A stretch of 64,000 nucleotides of DNA from Paramacrobiotus metropolitanus (GCF_019649055.1 NW_026570313.1:520800-584799); one strand, 5' to 3'; positions 12,851 through 26,440 are shown, counted from the stretch's first letter. Notes: generated from the sequence alone by a model not told the origin. A program made the numbers and translations.

Positions 12851-13392
12851 ATATAAATTGCGGATTAAAGGTTATCGCTGGATGATGAATTGAGATAACT
12901 GTCGCGCATCCTCGACGCGGGAATATACGGGAAGAAAAGCGGACAAATTGCCAACGACCGATGGATAATCCCCGGTTAGGGAATTAATCATATGAGCAGC
13001 GCACGCGGCCTTCTTGACGAAATTGTGTTTTTTGTTGAAGTGGATGGGAAATGTGGGACGCCGCGGCAAAAGAGTGGTTTAGAAAAGAGGCAACTGGGAA
13101 TCGTGCCGGCATACAGATTGAATATAACTGACCGCGTTGCATTCAACGGGAAGATATGTCGGGATGGGATAGATGACGGGGCCGGATTAGCGGCGGGATT
13201 ATGACGAGCATACCGGCAGCCGAGCGCCGGGAAGGGTGTACGACTGTACGTACTACGTACTAGGTAGAATGTACGGCGAAAATCGGTTAAGGTGCACCGT
13301 CAGATCACCGCCCGATCATTTATCTGGCTCTAATTAAGTATATACTTAATTATTACGTAGATTATTACGTAATATATTACTATTATTACGTA

Positions 13393-13433
<41 letters not shown>

Positions 13434-14745
13434 GTAATTATTACGTAATTAATATAATTATTACGTAATATATTACGTAGATTACATTTTGCTCTTTCGC
13501 GAGTTTTCCTTTCATTGGATGCTGCTTTCTAAGTTCGTGGCGCTTAGTGCAGGAGTGTTTTATCATGGCGATAATTACAGATCTAGAATTGCCGCAAGCC
13601 TTTTACTTAATTTACAACTAGAATTATTTTGCCTTTGATTAACAAAAGGGTTAATACACCGCATTATTTTACGTGTCTGTCGCGGACATATCAGGTGGTT
13701 TTGCGTCACTCTGGCTTCCAACCATGCATTTACAACTTGAAATATTTTCTCGTAGTTTATTCTTGCTACGCCGAACGATTGCAACAAATTCAAGCGGCAG
13801 AAGTTCTTTGATTTTCGTTATAATTTCCGGAAATTTAGGTATAAAAGATTTGCATTTAAATATTTAGAGGTTTTCGAGAGAAATACTGTAAATTGTTGTT
13901 TTGGGCAGCGGTAATTCTTTTCAGCGTTGAGTGATAGGAGAAATTACCCAGCCTGTTAACACTCTCAGGTTTATTCAACTGCGCGATCGGCTATAGCCGG
14001 AAAATCGGCTTAACCGTTAACTCAGTTTTGTCGTCGGAAGTATACATGAGCCGGCTAATCCTGGAGCGGTTAAGACGGCTGATCAAATAGACATGCAATA
14101 TACACCGGCAGAGAAAAGCCCTGCTGATGCAGAGTTGCGCTACACCGATACATGCGCTCACGAGGGGGCGGCGTTGACGGTGGCCGGCGCTCTCTGATTA
14201 CCTCCCAAAAAGGTCGTCGCCCAATAATACATACTGCATCAGGTGTACCTTCTTTTCATCGCAATTATTCTAATGATGACACGTTGCATCTCTCATCGAC
14301 GTCATGATCCTTCTATTACCAGTTCATTTTTACTGCGAACCGAATTATCCCACTATGATTAGTTATGTGTTATGCCCGGTACACAATTACCGGAGAAATT
14401 AAAATACATCGACCTGCTAACAAAAAGATCATAATTGAGCGTTTGCGCCATCACACCGAAGAATGTGTTATAAAGCGGAATACTTTGACGGTTGTCGCAT
14501 TCCGGACAGTTCCACAATATGGATTCGCGTAAAGACACGGTTGTTCCACATGACAAAACATTTTTTAAAAATTGATCACGTAACAATCACTATTTTTACA
14601 CAAGGTTGCACACAAGACTAACTAATAACAGTCTTCTAATGTAGAACAACGAAAGAAACGTGTACGGAAATTCCATATTGTGAAAATATCCGGAATGCAA
14701 AAAAACCGTCAAAGTGTACACGAAAAAAAACAACTGTACTGAGAA
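12851..14745. other. Intergenic between receptors A and B
   Basis: This contains the upstream region of receptor A, the microsatellite at 13331-13490, and from 13995 the left end of the 2-kb tandem duplication. No gene is recognised. Confidence 0.45.
13331..13490. repeat. ATT microsatellite with TACGTAAT motifs
   Basis: A central run of about a dozen 'att' units (near 13394-13430) is flanked on both sides by interspersed 'tacgtaatta' motifs, which are themselves near-palindromic. It lies in the spacer upstream of receptor A. Confidence 0.85.
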
Positions 14746-15977
14746 CTACAGGAGACGCGCCGCGCCGTAGCCGTTCAGGCGTTCTGTCGACGCCAGCGAG
14801 CGCGAGAAGGAGTTGCTCATATCCCCGAACGCCCAGCGTCGGCTGCTGTTAGGTGTGTAGCTTATAGAGCTGTTGGGTGTGAGGGTGTAGTGCTGTAGGG
14901 ACCCGTTGGTGGGCAGGGACACCCGGATGGAGAGGGCGCGGTCGCGGCTCCCGCGGCTACAGCGTTCCGGGTCCGTCCCGTCGGCGTCCGTCCCGATGGC
15001 CCGCGAGAGGTAGCCGCTGTGGCCCTCCCCACCAGGGGGCGCTTTCTGGAACTGCTGTTTCAGGCAGGGAAGGGCGCCCAGGACGCTGAGGTTGCGCCAT
15101 AGCCCCATGGACCAGATGCCGTAGACGTAGGGGTTTAGGACAGAGGAGGATACGCCGAAGATGAAGAGGATCTCCTGGCCTAACTGGTCGACCGTCTCCG
15201 CGCTTTTCCTGCAAGAATATTACACAATCAACATGAAATCTAAATGTTCTGTATAATTAGTTGCTCTGTTTTTGGACTGAAAGCGCATCGGCGACAATTC
15301 TCGCTGTATACAATTGTACATATAAATGATACAGTGATATGTTTGGTACTCCATATCAAAAATAGTTCGCTCCAACTGCCCAGGTGGAAATTAAAATAGT
15401 TTATTGCGAAATGAAGTTCAGGAGAAATAATGCGGTTAGAATTAATGGTGTTGGATGAAAAAATGTTTGAATGCAGTTGCTACTTTTATTACACGTACTA
15501 TACAGAATCTGTTACTTCCTATACTTCTAAGGAAATCTTATACTTCTAGCCAAAAGGTTTCTTATGAGAAATACGTCAAAATAAGGCAATGTACGCGGAA
15601 TCGGGTTACGATTCCCATACGTTTCTACCGTGGTAACTGGTGCCTGGTATTATATTAGCCAGATTCATTAGGTATATTAGCCAGATTTTTTCCTTGGCAA
15701 AAATTCTGAAGAAGCGTACTTGCAGGCTGCAGTTATACTGGACTTGCGAGGTCCTTTGTTAACATAATATTATTCAAATTTTACGAAGATACAGTATGTA
15801 CGCATACCTGCTACGCAGTTGAATATATAGGTACATGCACTTTATCGTTAAAGTATAATTATACGAGCAGACAGATAAGTTAAAAATTTTAAGATACATG
15901 CTTTAGAAGTATCATAATTATGGAAAACAGTCAAGACTGCTTTTATGGCCATCCGGTTTAGCATCTGTTAATTAAAA
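13995..15977. repeat. 2-kb tandem duplication, copy 1
   Basis: This starts at 'agccggaaaatc' and ends at 'gcatctgttaattaaaa', where copy 2 follows directly. It contains the intact last exon of receptor B (15208-14746). Offset to copy 2 falls from 1983 at the left end to 1963 at the right end. Confidence 0.95.
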
Positions 15978-18900
15978 AGCCGGAAAATCCTTAACCGTTA
16001 ACTCAGTTTTGTCGTCGGAAGTATACATGAGCCGGCTAATCCTGGAGCGGTTAAGACGGCTGATCAAATAGACATGCAATATACACCGGCAGAGAAAAGC
16101 CCTGCTGATGCAGAGTTGCGCTACACCGATACATGCGCTCACGAGGGGGCGGCGTTGACGGTGGCCGGCGCTCTCTGATTACCTCCCAAAAAGGTCGTCG
16201 CCCAATAATACATACTGCATCAGGTGTACCTTCTTTTCATCGCAATTATTCTAATGATGACACGTTGCATCTCTCATCGACGTCATGATCCTTCTATTAC
16301 CAGTTCATTTTTACTGCGAACCGAATTATCCCACTATGATTAGTTATGTGTTATGCCCGGTACACAATTACCGGAGAAATTAAAATACATCGACCTGCTA
16401 ACAAAAAGATCATAATTGAGCGTTTGCGCCATCACACCGAAGAATGTGTTATAAAGGAATACTTTGACGGTTGTCGCATTCCGACAGTTCCACAATATGG
16501 ATTCGCGTAAAGACACGGTTGTTCCACATGACAAAACATTTTTTAAAAATTGATCACGTAACAATCACTATTTTTACACAAGGTTGCACACAAGACTAAC
16601 TAATAACAGTCTTCTAATGTAGAACAACGAAAGAAACGTGTACGGAAATTCCATATTGTGAAAATATCCGGAATGCAAAAACCGTCAAAGTGTACACGAA
16701 AAAAAACAACTGTACTGAGAACTACAGGAGACGCGCCGCGCCGTAGCCGTTCAGGCGTTCTGTCGACGCCAGCGAGCGCGAGAAGGAGTTGCTCATATCC
16801 CCGAACGCCCAGCGTCGGCTGCTGTTAGTGTGTAGCTTATAGAGCTGTTGGGTGAGGGTGTAGTGCTGTAGGACCCGTTGGTGGGCAGGGACACCCGGAT
16901 GGAGAGGGCGCGGTCGCGGCTCCGCGGCTACAGCGTTCCGGGTCCGTCCTGTCGGCGTCCGTCCCGATGGCCCGCGAGGTAGCCGCTGTGGCCCTCACCA
17001 GGGGCGCTTTCTGGAACTGCTGTTTCAGGCAGGAAGGGCGCCCAGGACGCTGAGGTTGCGCCATAGCCCCATGGACCAGATGCCGTAGACGTAGGGGTTT
17101 AGGACAGAGGAGGATACGCCGAAGATGAAGAGGATCTCCTGGCCTAACTGGTCGACCGTCTCCGCGCTTTTCCTGCAAGAATATTACACAATCAACATGA
17201 AATCTAAATGTTCTGTATAATTAGTTGCTCTGTTTTTGGACTGAAAGCGCATCGGCGACAATTCTCGCTGTATACAATTGTACATATAAATGATACAGTG
17301 ATATGTTTGGTACTCCATATCAAAAATAGTTCCTCCAACTGCCCAGGTGGAAATTAAAATAGTTTATTGCGAAATGAAGTTCAGGAGAAATAATGCGGTT
17401 AGAATTAATGGTGTTGGATGAAAAAATGTTTGAATGCAGTTGCTACTTTTATTACACGTACTATACAGAATCTGTTACTTCCTATACTTCTAAGGAAATC
17501 TTATACTTCTAGCCAAAAGGTTTCTTATGAGAAATACGTCAAAATAAGGCAATGTACGCGGAATCGGGTTACGATTCCCATACGTTTCTACCGTGGTAAC
17601 TGGTGCCTGGTATTATATTAGCCAGATTCATTAGGTATATTAGCCAGATTTTTTCCTTGGCAAAAATTCTGAAGAAGCGTACTTGCAGGCTGCAGTTATA
17701 CTGGACTTGCGAGGTCCTTTGTTAACATAATATTATTCAAATTTTACGAAGATACAGTATGTACGCATACCTGCTACGCAGTTGAATATATAGGTACATG
17801 CACTTTATCGTTAAAGTATAATTATACGAGCAGACAGATAAGTTAAAAATTTTAAGATACATGCTTTAGAAGTATCATAATTATGGAAAACAGTCAAGAC
17901 TGCTTTTATGGCCATCCGGTTTAGCATCTGTTAATTAAAATTTTTAAAGAAAGCTTTTGTTCAATTTATGTCATCTTCCATTTTTTGAATTAGTTTTGAT
18001 ATGTATGCAGTGTATCGTGTATCTGTACGTATGAATGAGCATGGAACAGTCAATTTGTTTTGAAGCGGTTTCCCTTTCTGAAGCAAGATTTCTTCATACC
18101 AGGTTTTATAATTTTATTCACTACTTATTTATTAGTTGCATTACTGACGTAAAATACACAAAAGCGTTTTTAGCTTGCGATAATCTCTTATCGCGAGTAG
18201 GAAGCCAAAAGGTTAATCGTGTATTACGCATCTACTGTCGTTGTACTGTGATTTTCGTCGTAATAGTTTCACAGCGCATCAGTACAGCGTTTCGTTAAAA
18301 AAATCGTAATAAACGAAACGGGAGCGTTAAATATATACTAGCTTTTTTTAAATACGAACCTGTCAAAGAAGTACCACATGGACATGATCTGGTAGGGCGA
18401 CCAGCAGAGGATAAAGATGCCGACGATGAAGACTGCAATGGGAAGCGGAAGGAAAGCATTAGCCCGCGTATCGATTGGCCGGGATTTGCATACATATAAA
18501 TCTATACAATCCCGCTTCTCTACGCTGAGCAAACCGAGTGATTTCCGATTGTTGTTGCGGACAATTAATTAGGCGATGATGTTGCACGCCGGAAATGGTC
18601 ACAGTAGGTCCACTCGGCAATGAGCCGCGTCTTCCTCTTCACTATACTATACCACACTTACCCGTCATCCGCAGTGTGCGCTTCTTGGCTTTCACCAATC
18701 GATCGGCGTTGCTGGTGCGCAGCGCCGCCGCACTGGGCACACTCAGACGCCGGTCGTTGGGGTCGGGCAGCGTGCCCAAATCTGCAAGATACACAACCCT
18801 TTACTGATGTATCTTGACAACACAGCAATAAAAGTGCCTCGGCGCCGGATAATTAATGCGGAGAAAAAACATATACAGCTGGAATGAGAAGTGTACACAA

Positions 18901-21900
18901 ATCACGGGCGCCCGCTTTTGTGCGCCGACAGCTGGCTCCGCCCCCTTGACTGGCGGATGGGAATAAATCAATGCGCAGGACCTAGCGTTGCGCAGCGCAC
19001 AGATACACGCAACCGCACAATAGCGGCAATTGCCGCGCCGATTTATGGCGCTGAACGGTCACGGGCCATTTTTGTCTGTATACTTCCAAGTACACACCAG
19101 CTCTTGACGATTTGTTTATGGCCGCATCCGGAGAAGACATTAGCGCTGTTGTCGCGGCGTGGATCGATCGCGGTCTTGCGCAACCACCTGACTGCTAATA
19201 CGCTCTGTGTTTATTTGCTTTCCGGATGCGGGCGCGCGCCGGGAAACATTCCGGTAGTGTGTAAATAAATTGTGTCAATTTGTGTGGCTGACGCAGTGGC
19301 CGACCGCCAAACTGATTGCTTGGAGATGGAGCCAAATTGGGCGAGGAAAGCTAGAGCGGTCGGGCCGGGGCCGGGAAATGATGGGGCACACTTTCTGATT
19401 TCCCACCGGATTTTGCGTATTTCCTAACAAACAGGGCAACAGGCCGGCGGATGACCTCAGTCAGCGTCCGGCGTAAGGGTTGCGTCATAATGATCATGTT
19501 TTTCAGGCAACATACTTTATGGGAGAACGCACAAAATTAATAAACTTTTGCATATACCTACATTCATTCTGAAATTTTTATTTTAATAAATTTAAAATAA
19601 AAAAATATATTCAATTAGGACGATATTAATTTTCCTTGTCGCTATGTATGTGTTATCACTTGAAGCGCAAATCCGTGATTCAAAAAAAAACGTTTGCATG
19701 TGACGTAAAAATCGATTTTCTAAATCAAGATTAAAAAACCAGTTTTGCTCAGGGACTACAGCTTGCTTCGGCTGCGCCATAAATTTTCGATCATTATTAG
19801 TCTGGCGGTTCGAAAGAAACAGAATAAATTCCTAAATTGTGCAAAGGCTTGTACGTCATTTTGCGACCATCAGATTTGGAAACGGTCGTTTTCTTATAAC
19901 AAATGACGGCTTTCTTTCGGCAAACGGGAATTTAACGATAAATCAAATACAGCACCCATGCTGTATAAACTTGCTGTCTGCATCTATACGTCATTTTGTC
20001 TTCATTTCGACATAAATAAATCTGTCACCACCATCTGCCCAAGGCCGTAGGCGCTCTCACAGCCGCCCTATCCGTAGCATGCTTTCATCCCATAAAGAAT
20101 ATGAGACCCGTATCGTGAGCAGCTGATGCCGGTGTATACTTTCAGAGAGACCCCCTTTTTTCGCGGGTACAAAGTCCCTCGATCACTGCCAGTATATTAT
20201 GATACGCTTCATACCAGGGAGGGTGCAAGATCCCCATGTCATGAGCAACTAATGCCGGTGCTCACTGTCGGAGAATCACCTTGTTTGTGTATACAGGGTG
20301 AAATCGGTGGTTAACTCCATCGAAGGCTAAATGTGACCACGAGTCAGAGAGCGAACAAGTACCGCGAGGTACTTGGTACCCCATTTTGCCGCCCTTTTAC
20401 CAAAAACCGGCACGATATACGTACCTTGTTGTAACGAGCTCTGGATGATCTTGATCCAGATGCCCAGGTAACACGCGGAGATGACCACCAACGGCAGCCC
20501 ATAGGTGAGCAGCATAATCCCCAGTCCGTAGAACAACTCCACGTCCGGCGCGGGAAAAGACCCAAAGGTGACGCACTGGTGGTACCAGGGGATCAGCGGA
20601 TGCTGCATCACGTGCCAGATGACGGCCTGCGGTGCCGCGCAGGCCACACTGAACATCCAGGCCAGCAGGATCATGGTGCGCGTGCGCTGCCCGGCCTGCC
20701 GCACGCTCGACAGCGGATCCCAGATGGCCAGGAAGCGGTCCACGCTGATGCAGATGAGCAGCAACGCCGACAGGTAGAGTCCCAGCACGCGCAAGAACGA
20801 CACGCACCGGCAGCTCACGTCGTCGCCGCGCCACTGCACCGTCCACTTCCACGCGATCTGTCAACATAATACACGGGTGCATAAATTAATTTCTAATTTT
20901 TATTTCAATTATTCATGAATTTTTTCGGTATTTGGTATGCAAAATTTTCTTGCTGATAATGCCAGGAAATTGGAAGCGCATTAGCGAACGGTCACAGCTG
21001 TGCGGCCATCGTTTTTATGAACAACACCAGATGCATCATTAACGTTAACGCATGCCGATTATCGGAAGCAGAAAAAAAATACAAATTGCTTCACACATTT
21101 CCTTAGTTCCGGGATAAAATTCCGCTCCAATACTTTTCGATTTTTCCCATATTAACCGAGCACTTTTGCGAGCATTTAGATTATCCGAATGCCCATGTCT
21201 GATAAAAGAAAAAAATTTATTTTAAGAGTTTGTAACAAGGTCAACGCTCTTCTTTCAATAAAATAAAAATGTATAAAAAAATGTAATAATCAAATAAAAA
21301 ACATAATCTCGCACGAAAATAAAGCTAAATAAAACCAAAAAATTATTATGATCATCGGTTTATGATATAACGCGCCACATGGGGCGGGCGCCGGTAATCC
21401 GTTGTTCAAACAGTTTAGAAAAAGGCTTCATTATTGAGAAAAATCAAATTATGGTTATAAAAAATCCACATATACACGCTTATCTGACTGCGTTTGCCTA
21501 TATTATCCCGCGTTCTTTCAACACAAATTCCGGTCGTTGAACACTTAACCTTTGGCGTATTGCACGTCAATTTGTCAAGACCGCAAAGGGCTCCCGTGGG
21601 ACGATTTTCCCTGATTGGTAGCCCATTAATCTCCCATAAATGCACAGCGCGCAGATTACCTTGTCACTATACTTTGATATTCTTTTTTTCCGGCTTCCTC
21701 ACAACCGCCCCGGTTTGTTGGAAAGAAGCCGGTCGAGTGTGCGCTGAAGGTGCCGCCAACGGTTCATATCAATGGTCATAGTTCTGCGTATATCTTACAG
21801 CAAAATTTCAAGTAGATTGCTTAATAACCCGAATTTGGACAAAATGTTTGAATTTTTTTTTGTTTATTTTAATTCGCCATATCTGTTCAACCGGATGTTG

Positions 21901-24595
21901 CGCGTATAAACGGATTCACGCCAATGTATACAAATCATCTGGCCGTAGAAAAAAATTTATACGAAGAAAATAAAAAATTAGAACAAAAAATTGTTTCGAT
22001 CGCGCGAAACCAAAACGCTTTTTTGGTGTACGGTATTTGAATTTGGCGCCATTTTTTAACCGCTTATTTTTCCCAACGTCTAAGTATTCTTTAGCGAGAC
22101 AGATCGAGCGCTCAACTAGGTGTTAATTGAACGCTAGCCGGCGCGCGCCGCGCATTCCATCATCAGCCGGCGGCGAGCGGCGTTGACAGGCGAGCGTATT
22201 ATTAATGTACATAAGCGGAACTGATTAAAAAAGTGTCGCAGTGACAACGCCGACCATTAGCGTCTTCTGGCCGGGACAATAGCCGGCAGTTGCTTTGCCA
22301 CTGACGGGATGTTTATTTGTTCGCGTCGGGATATTAGCGTAATGGGCCAATGAAGGGGGGATTCTCTGGACGGGATAAGCCGCAAAGTCGCGCTAACCAA
22401 ACACGCTGTTGACTGTGTCTATATGCGATCCATACACCGACGGGCAGCGCTTAATCCGTTAAGCGGTGCATTTGTTGACGCGCGCGCTTCTTCTGTCATC
22501 GACCGGCTTTTCATCATATCCGCTTAAGAAAAGAAAAGTACACAAGCGGTCGTGTGATCGGCGCTGACAGGTCTCGAGGAAAACCGGGGAAACACGAAAA
22601 CCCCGGGAAAAAGTGGCCAGTAGGGCTTAAAAAATGCGGAACGCGGCCAACGTTTCTCGGGAAAAAACGGTAGCGTGGGGCGGTTGGCCAGCAGGGAGGC
22701 TCGTTAGCGGCCTGGCGTGCCGGCACAGCGAGGGGCCCAAGTGGCCGAAAGGAAGCCGCAGCAACACAGCCGCAAGTGCCGTGCGCGGCTAATTGAATTC
22801 TGACCTGTGACGCACGGAGCGGTGGATGTGCGGGAGGCCGCGTTACAGCGCCCGCGGTCGGGGTTGCCCTGATATTAAAGTTGTTAAAGGTAGCCGGTAC
22901 ATGATATAAGATGCCAGACATTAGACAGGGTTTTTTTCCCTTTAACTGATTGCCGATCGCTTAAAAAATCACCGCAAAATCATGAGTAAGCCAGTTGGAA
23001 GTTACAATTTACAACGAAAAAATAGCTGCGTCTTAACGCATACCTATTTCGCAAACGAGGGCTTCTCTGTTTGAACCCGGTGTTAGCGATTTAATGCGCA
23101 TTGGATGTGTTCCTGTTGCACTCTGTTTAGTACTAAATATAGTTTAGTTTAGTACTATTTCAGTACTAAATATTCGAACCGCTAATCGACTGGCCGATTT
23201 CCAGGTTTTTGAATCCTGTATTGTAAACGTGTGTCCAGCGCTTCGCGCATTTAAACGAACGTACGTACGTCCCTCAAATGAACTCGAATATGCTGTGCTT
23301 TATATAGCGCATAGGCTTTGCGGTAACTTCCGCAAATTATTGTCGAAGCTAAGACTCAGCTGGGAAAATCGTCTGGCGAATTTGGAACTGCCCGAATTTG
23401 GAAGGAGCATGAATTAAAAGAAGTTAATAAAGCGGTAGAGCGAGGAAAACATTAATCTCCATATAATGCAGAAATTATCTGGAGAGAGCTTAAAATGCCG
23501 GCTGAGCGAATATTAAGCGTTAATTATGCAGCGTCTTCAGGAAAGAGCGGTTACACAATGAAGGACACTTGTGGCCGGGCGCTTGCTTTAAGGGGAGCAA
23601 AGTTGCATAAGCGCACTTTGGCGCTGCTTGCGCCGTAACCCCGAACCGCGCGGTCAACATCTAGGATTTCATTCAATTAAGAGTGCAGCGCGCATCATCA
23701 TATTCCCGCGATCCGGGATTCAGTGTCACTACCGCGTTTTGACGCCACTCGATCACTGTATCCGGCGCTCGGTTAGAATACTTCCTTATTTATAAACTAC
23801 GAGAAAAACATTTCCCCAGGAGGTACAAGACATTTTCTAAAGAGGAAACAGGACCGATGTGTTGCCGCCAGGAAAATAAAATTAAGCAAAAAAAAAACAG
23901 GAAAAGAAAAAAACGGTATTTAATTACATGAACCTGTGTCCTAGCGGTTTACGTGAAGATGTTCGGTAGCATCAGAATAAACTACGAGAAAACCATCTCC
24001 CTAGGAAATACCAGACATTTTTTAACAGAGGAAGCAAAACAGATATCGTGCCTTCAGGCAAACAAAATTAAGAAAAAAAAACGGAGACGAGAAAAACTAT
24101 TTCTTGACGGTATTTAATTACAGCAGCCTTGTCTCCCAGCGGATTACGTGAAGGTGTTCGGTAAGATCACCATACTAGGCGGATGCGGCGTTAGCCGCTA
24201 ATTGTTTATTTACCCGGGCCGTCTTTCGCCGCAGCCAAGAGATACGGTTGCCGGCTAATTCCCCGGTCACGCCAGCGCCGCTCTCCGGGGGACCGGCGCG
24301 CTCTAACTGACAGCCGCTTAATTACTGCACACACATTCTTCCTCACCTTCAACGGCATCTCCACCAGCGTCGTGATAGTGTCGGCCACGCACAAATTAAT
24401 CAGCAGGATATGCACGCGGCCTTTCTTCTTCCGCCGGAGCAAACTAACAAACACCACGATATTCCCCAGCAGCGAGATCCATAGTAGATTCGCATAGATG
24501 GCGATGACGATCACGTTGACCGTGGTGAACTGCATCTCCTGCGGGAGATTATACAGGTACGGAAAGGTAGCATTCTCCATCGTTCCGTTCGGCAT
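14746..24595 (-). CDS. GnRH/AKH/corazonin-type neuropeptide GPCR, copy B
   Basis: Five exons are read: 24595-24347, 20857-20425, 18781-18662, 18432-18360 and 15208-14746, giving 1338 nt and 445 aa in one open frame with phases 0, 1, 1 and 2. TM1 has WISLLGNIVVFVSL, TM2 LCVADTITTLVEMPLK, the first loop and TM3 WTVQWRGDDVSC then SVDRFLAIW (DRF in place of DRY), TM4 MILLAWMFSVACAAPQAVIW, TM6 ILCWSPYQIMSMWYFFD, and TM7 NPYVYGIWSMGLW. The tail shares RRWAFG..SNSFS with copy A. The superfamily binds small amidated peptides such as GnRH, AKH or corazonin and signals through Gq at the plasma membrane; I cannot assign the ligand. N-glycosylation sites occur near the N-terminus (NGT, NAT). The last exon exists twice because of the tandem duplication; only the distal copy (15208-14746) keeps the full tail open. 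Confidence 0.8.
15978..17940. repeat. 2-kb tandem duplication, copy 2 (deletion-rich)
   Basis: This is nearly identical to 13995-15977 but about 20 bases shorter. By eye I count about a dozen small deletions, mostly in homopolymers or 2-bp repeats, and one substitution. Examples: seven a's become five near 16677-16681, 'gtaggga' becomes 'gtagga', 'gcagggaag' becomes 'gcaggaag'. Flanking sequence resumes after 17940. Confidence 0.95.
16722..17172 (-). pseudogene. Duplicate last exon of receptor B, frame-broken
   Basis: This is the copy 2 counterpart of the exon at 15208-14746. It keeps the splice acceptor and TM7 (NPYVYGIWSMGLW), but a one-base loss in a run of g's brings a stop at 17027-17025, right after the juxtamembrane helix; further small deletions scramble the old tail. 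If spliced to exon 4 it would give a receptor lacking about 100 C-terminal residues. It could instead be an assembly artefact. Confidence 0.75.
17941..18359. other. Intron 4 of receptor B, unique part
   Basis: Noncoding by the exon model; I see no repeat or gene beyond the duplicated segment to its left. Confidence 0.4.
18782..20424. other. Intron 2 of receptor B (1.6 kb)
   Basis: No gene recognised. Two loosely similar stretches around 'gatgccggtg' (20126) and 'aatgccggtg' (20250) suggest an old short duplication. Confidence 0.4.
20858..24346. other. Intron 1 of receptor B (3.5 kb)
   Basis: This separates TM2 and TM3, like intron 1 of copy A. It contains a diverged tandem duplication at 23793-24165. 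Open frames here are short and unlike any family I know. Confidence 0.5.
23793..24165. repeat. Diverged direct duplication, about 185 bp per copy
   Basis: Copy 1 runs from about 23793 ('ataaactacgagaaaa') to 23972 and copy 2 from about 23976 with the same start, to 24165. Both continue through 'ggtatttaattaca' and 'ttacgtgaag.tgttcggta'. The copies differ by many substitutions and small indels, so the duplication is old. Confidence 0.8.
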
Positions 24596-26440
24596 TTATC
24601 CAACGGTGTCTAAATCGGCGCGCTAATCCACTGATTTCCCGCGCATATTACGCGATTTGTGTTGTATGTATATATATGTACACAAATGAAAAAGAGAGAG
24701 TGATAATCCGCGGCAGCGTGTAATGGCCAGTCGACTCGCGGGAATGACATTGATTCCCCTGGCAAAGCGGCGCACACGGATAGGAAGCCGGATAAAAGCG
24801 CATCCGATGAGTGATGTGTATGATGTATGTGTGTGTGCAGTGTTCTCGCGCATCAGGCTATAATTGGGATTGCATTGCAGCCCGCAGCGCCAATCGATGC
24901 CGGCACCGACAGAGATCTCCCCCCATAATTCAATCAGCCGCTACCATTCATGAGCCCGGGCCGTGCACTGCTGGCTTTAATCATCTTCTTGCGCGCCGAC
25001 CGCGTGTTTTTATTATTATAAATTATTCCGCCGCGATGGCGCTCTTCACAAAACTTGCTGCACAACATCCATCTTCCAGGAGACATTCTGTCCCGGGTGA
25101 CCACGCCCGGAGGGCGGTTGCGGGGTGTCGTTACGCTACCGGAAGGGGACTATTGTCGGCCCGGCTTCCGGATGATCGGGGCGCTGCGGTTACGCACTGA
25201 TTGTGCGTCGTCCGGATGCGAATGTCGAATACACACTGTTTTGCTTATCTTAACCACGCGCTACACTTTCATTCATTAGTGGTTTGGCGGCGCTGATGGC
25301 TGTACACCATTAACCTCCTTCCGCGGAACGGCGAAGAAAAGATCCCTGCGCTTGGCCGGGCGCTGTCAATGGGACGGGAGCGCGTAATTGTTGGACTAAT
25401 TGGCCAATCGATTCAGCGGCTATTCCCGCTTAACGAGCCGTACACGCTGCTCCTACAGAAGCCCATTGACAGATGCAACTTTTTTCGTTCGAGCGTTCCT
25501 ACTTCCTAGTAAGAGTATATTTGGGCGGCTATTGTGGGAACCGTGCTGTGACGGAGAATAGCGCCGACGCGTTCAGCTGCCGGCACAAGTTTACGCTACT
25601 TTGATGCAAGCACCGCAGCGTGAGATATACGGAGAATAAACAGCCGGATGACTTGCAGACGGGGAGAAAAATATGTTTGCGACATTTATGTAGGATTATG
25701 CAGTTAGCTTTGCGTTGGCGCTCCCGTTGCCAATAACATTAACGTGCTGTACAAATTATAAATATAGCGCCCATTGTAACAACATTAAGGCTACATGACC
25801 TTTCGCTCACACCACATATCTTTTATTTGAGATTTTCCATATTCTACTTGCGCTGCATTTATTATGAGTAATTCACAACGTATTTACATTTTATATAGCT
25901 AAGATGCCGTTCGATGGCTGAATATCGACCGCTATCCCGGCGGTGGTCGCGCAGTCACGTTCGGCCTGATGTCGAGCATAATAGGCCTATCAGTGTTAAT
26001 CAGTCAGTGCCAGGGCCGATCGTCTGTTCGCGTACGCATACAAATACCAAAGTTCGTTAATTATCTCGGCAGTTTCCTTCCATGTATATTCGGCAGCAGG
26101 CAATGTGGAAAAAGCGTATAGCATATGTACCTAATACCAGTAAGTACTCTGTAATTGTCGGCTGCCGAATCGCTGATAACAAAATCTGATAGCGTTTCGT
26201 GTTGGGCACAGGAATTGTACTCGCAGTTATTATAACTATAATATTACTTAATGTCGCCTCAGACTCAGTGTTATACTGTTATGGGGGCTTGCACAGACAG
26301 CGCAGTAATGATATAACAGTATCCTTCCGTAGTGCAGCAAAGCGTTCATAGCTTAACTCCAAATCCACAGTTAATTTTAACCGCTGTACGTCTTGTCATC
26401 GAGAACTGCAGTAGTCTATCCACATCCCAAAGACATAACA
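24596..26440. other. Intergenic, divergent 5' ends of receptor B and GLYAT-like copy 2
   Basis: This 1.8-kb spacer lies between two divergent genes and likely holds both promoters. A 129-codon plus frame at 24811-25200 has no recognisable family and I do not call it. Confidence 0.45.

Noticed and set aside
13331-13490. ATT repeat as an origin or CRISPR-like array
   Set aside because: It is a plain microsatellite with palindromic TACGTA flanks; there are no unique spacers.
15580-15620. tRNA-like B-box ('gggttacgattccc')
   Set aside because: It has an extra base compared with the B-box, no cloverleaf could be drawn, and the segment is duplicated simply because it lies in the 2-kb repeat.
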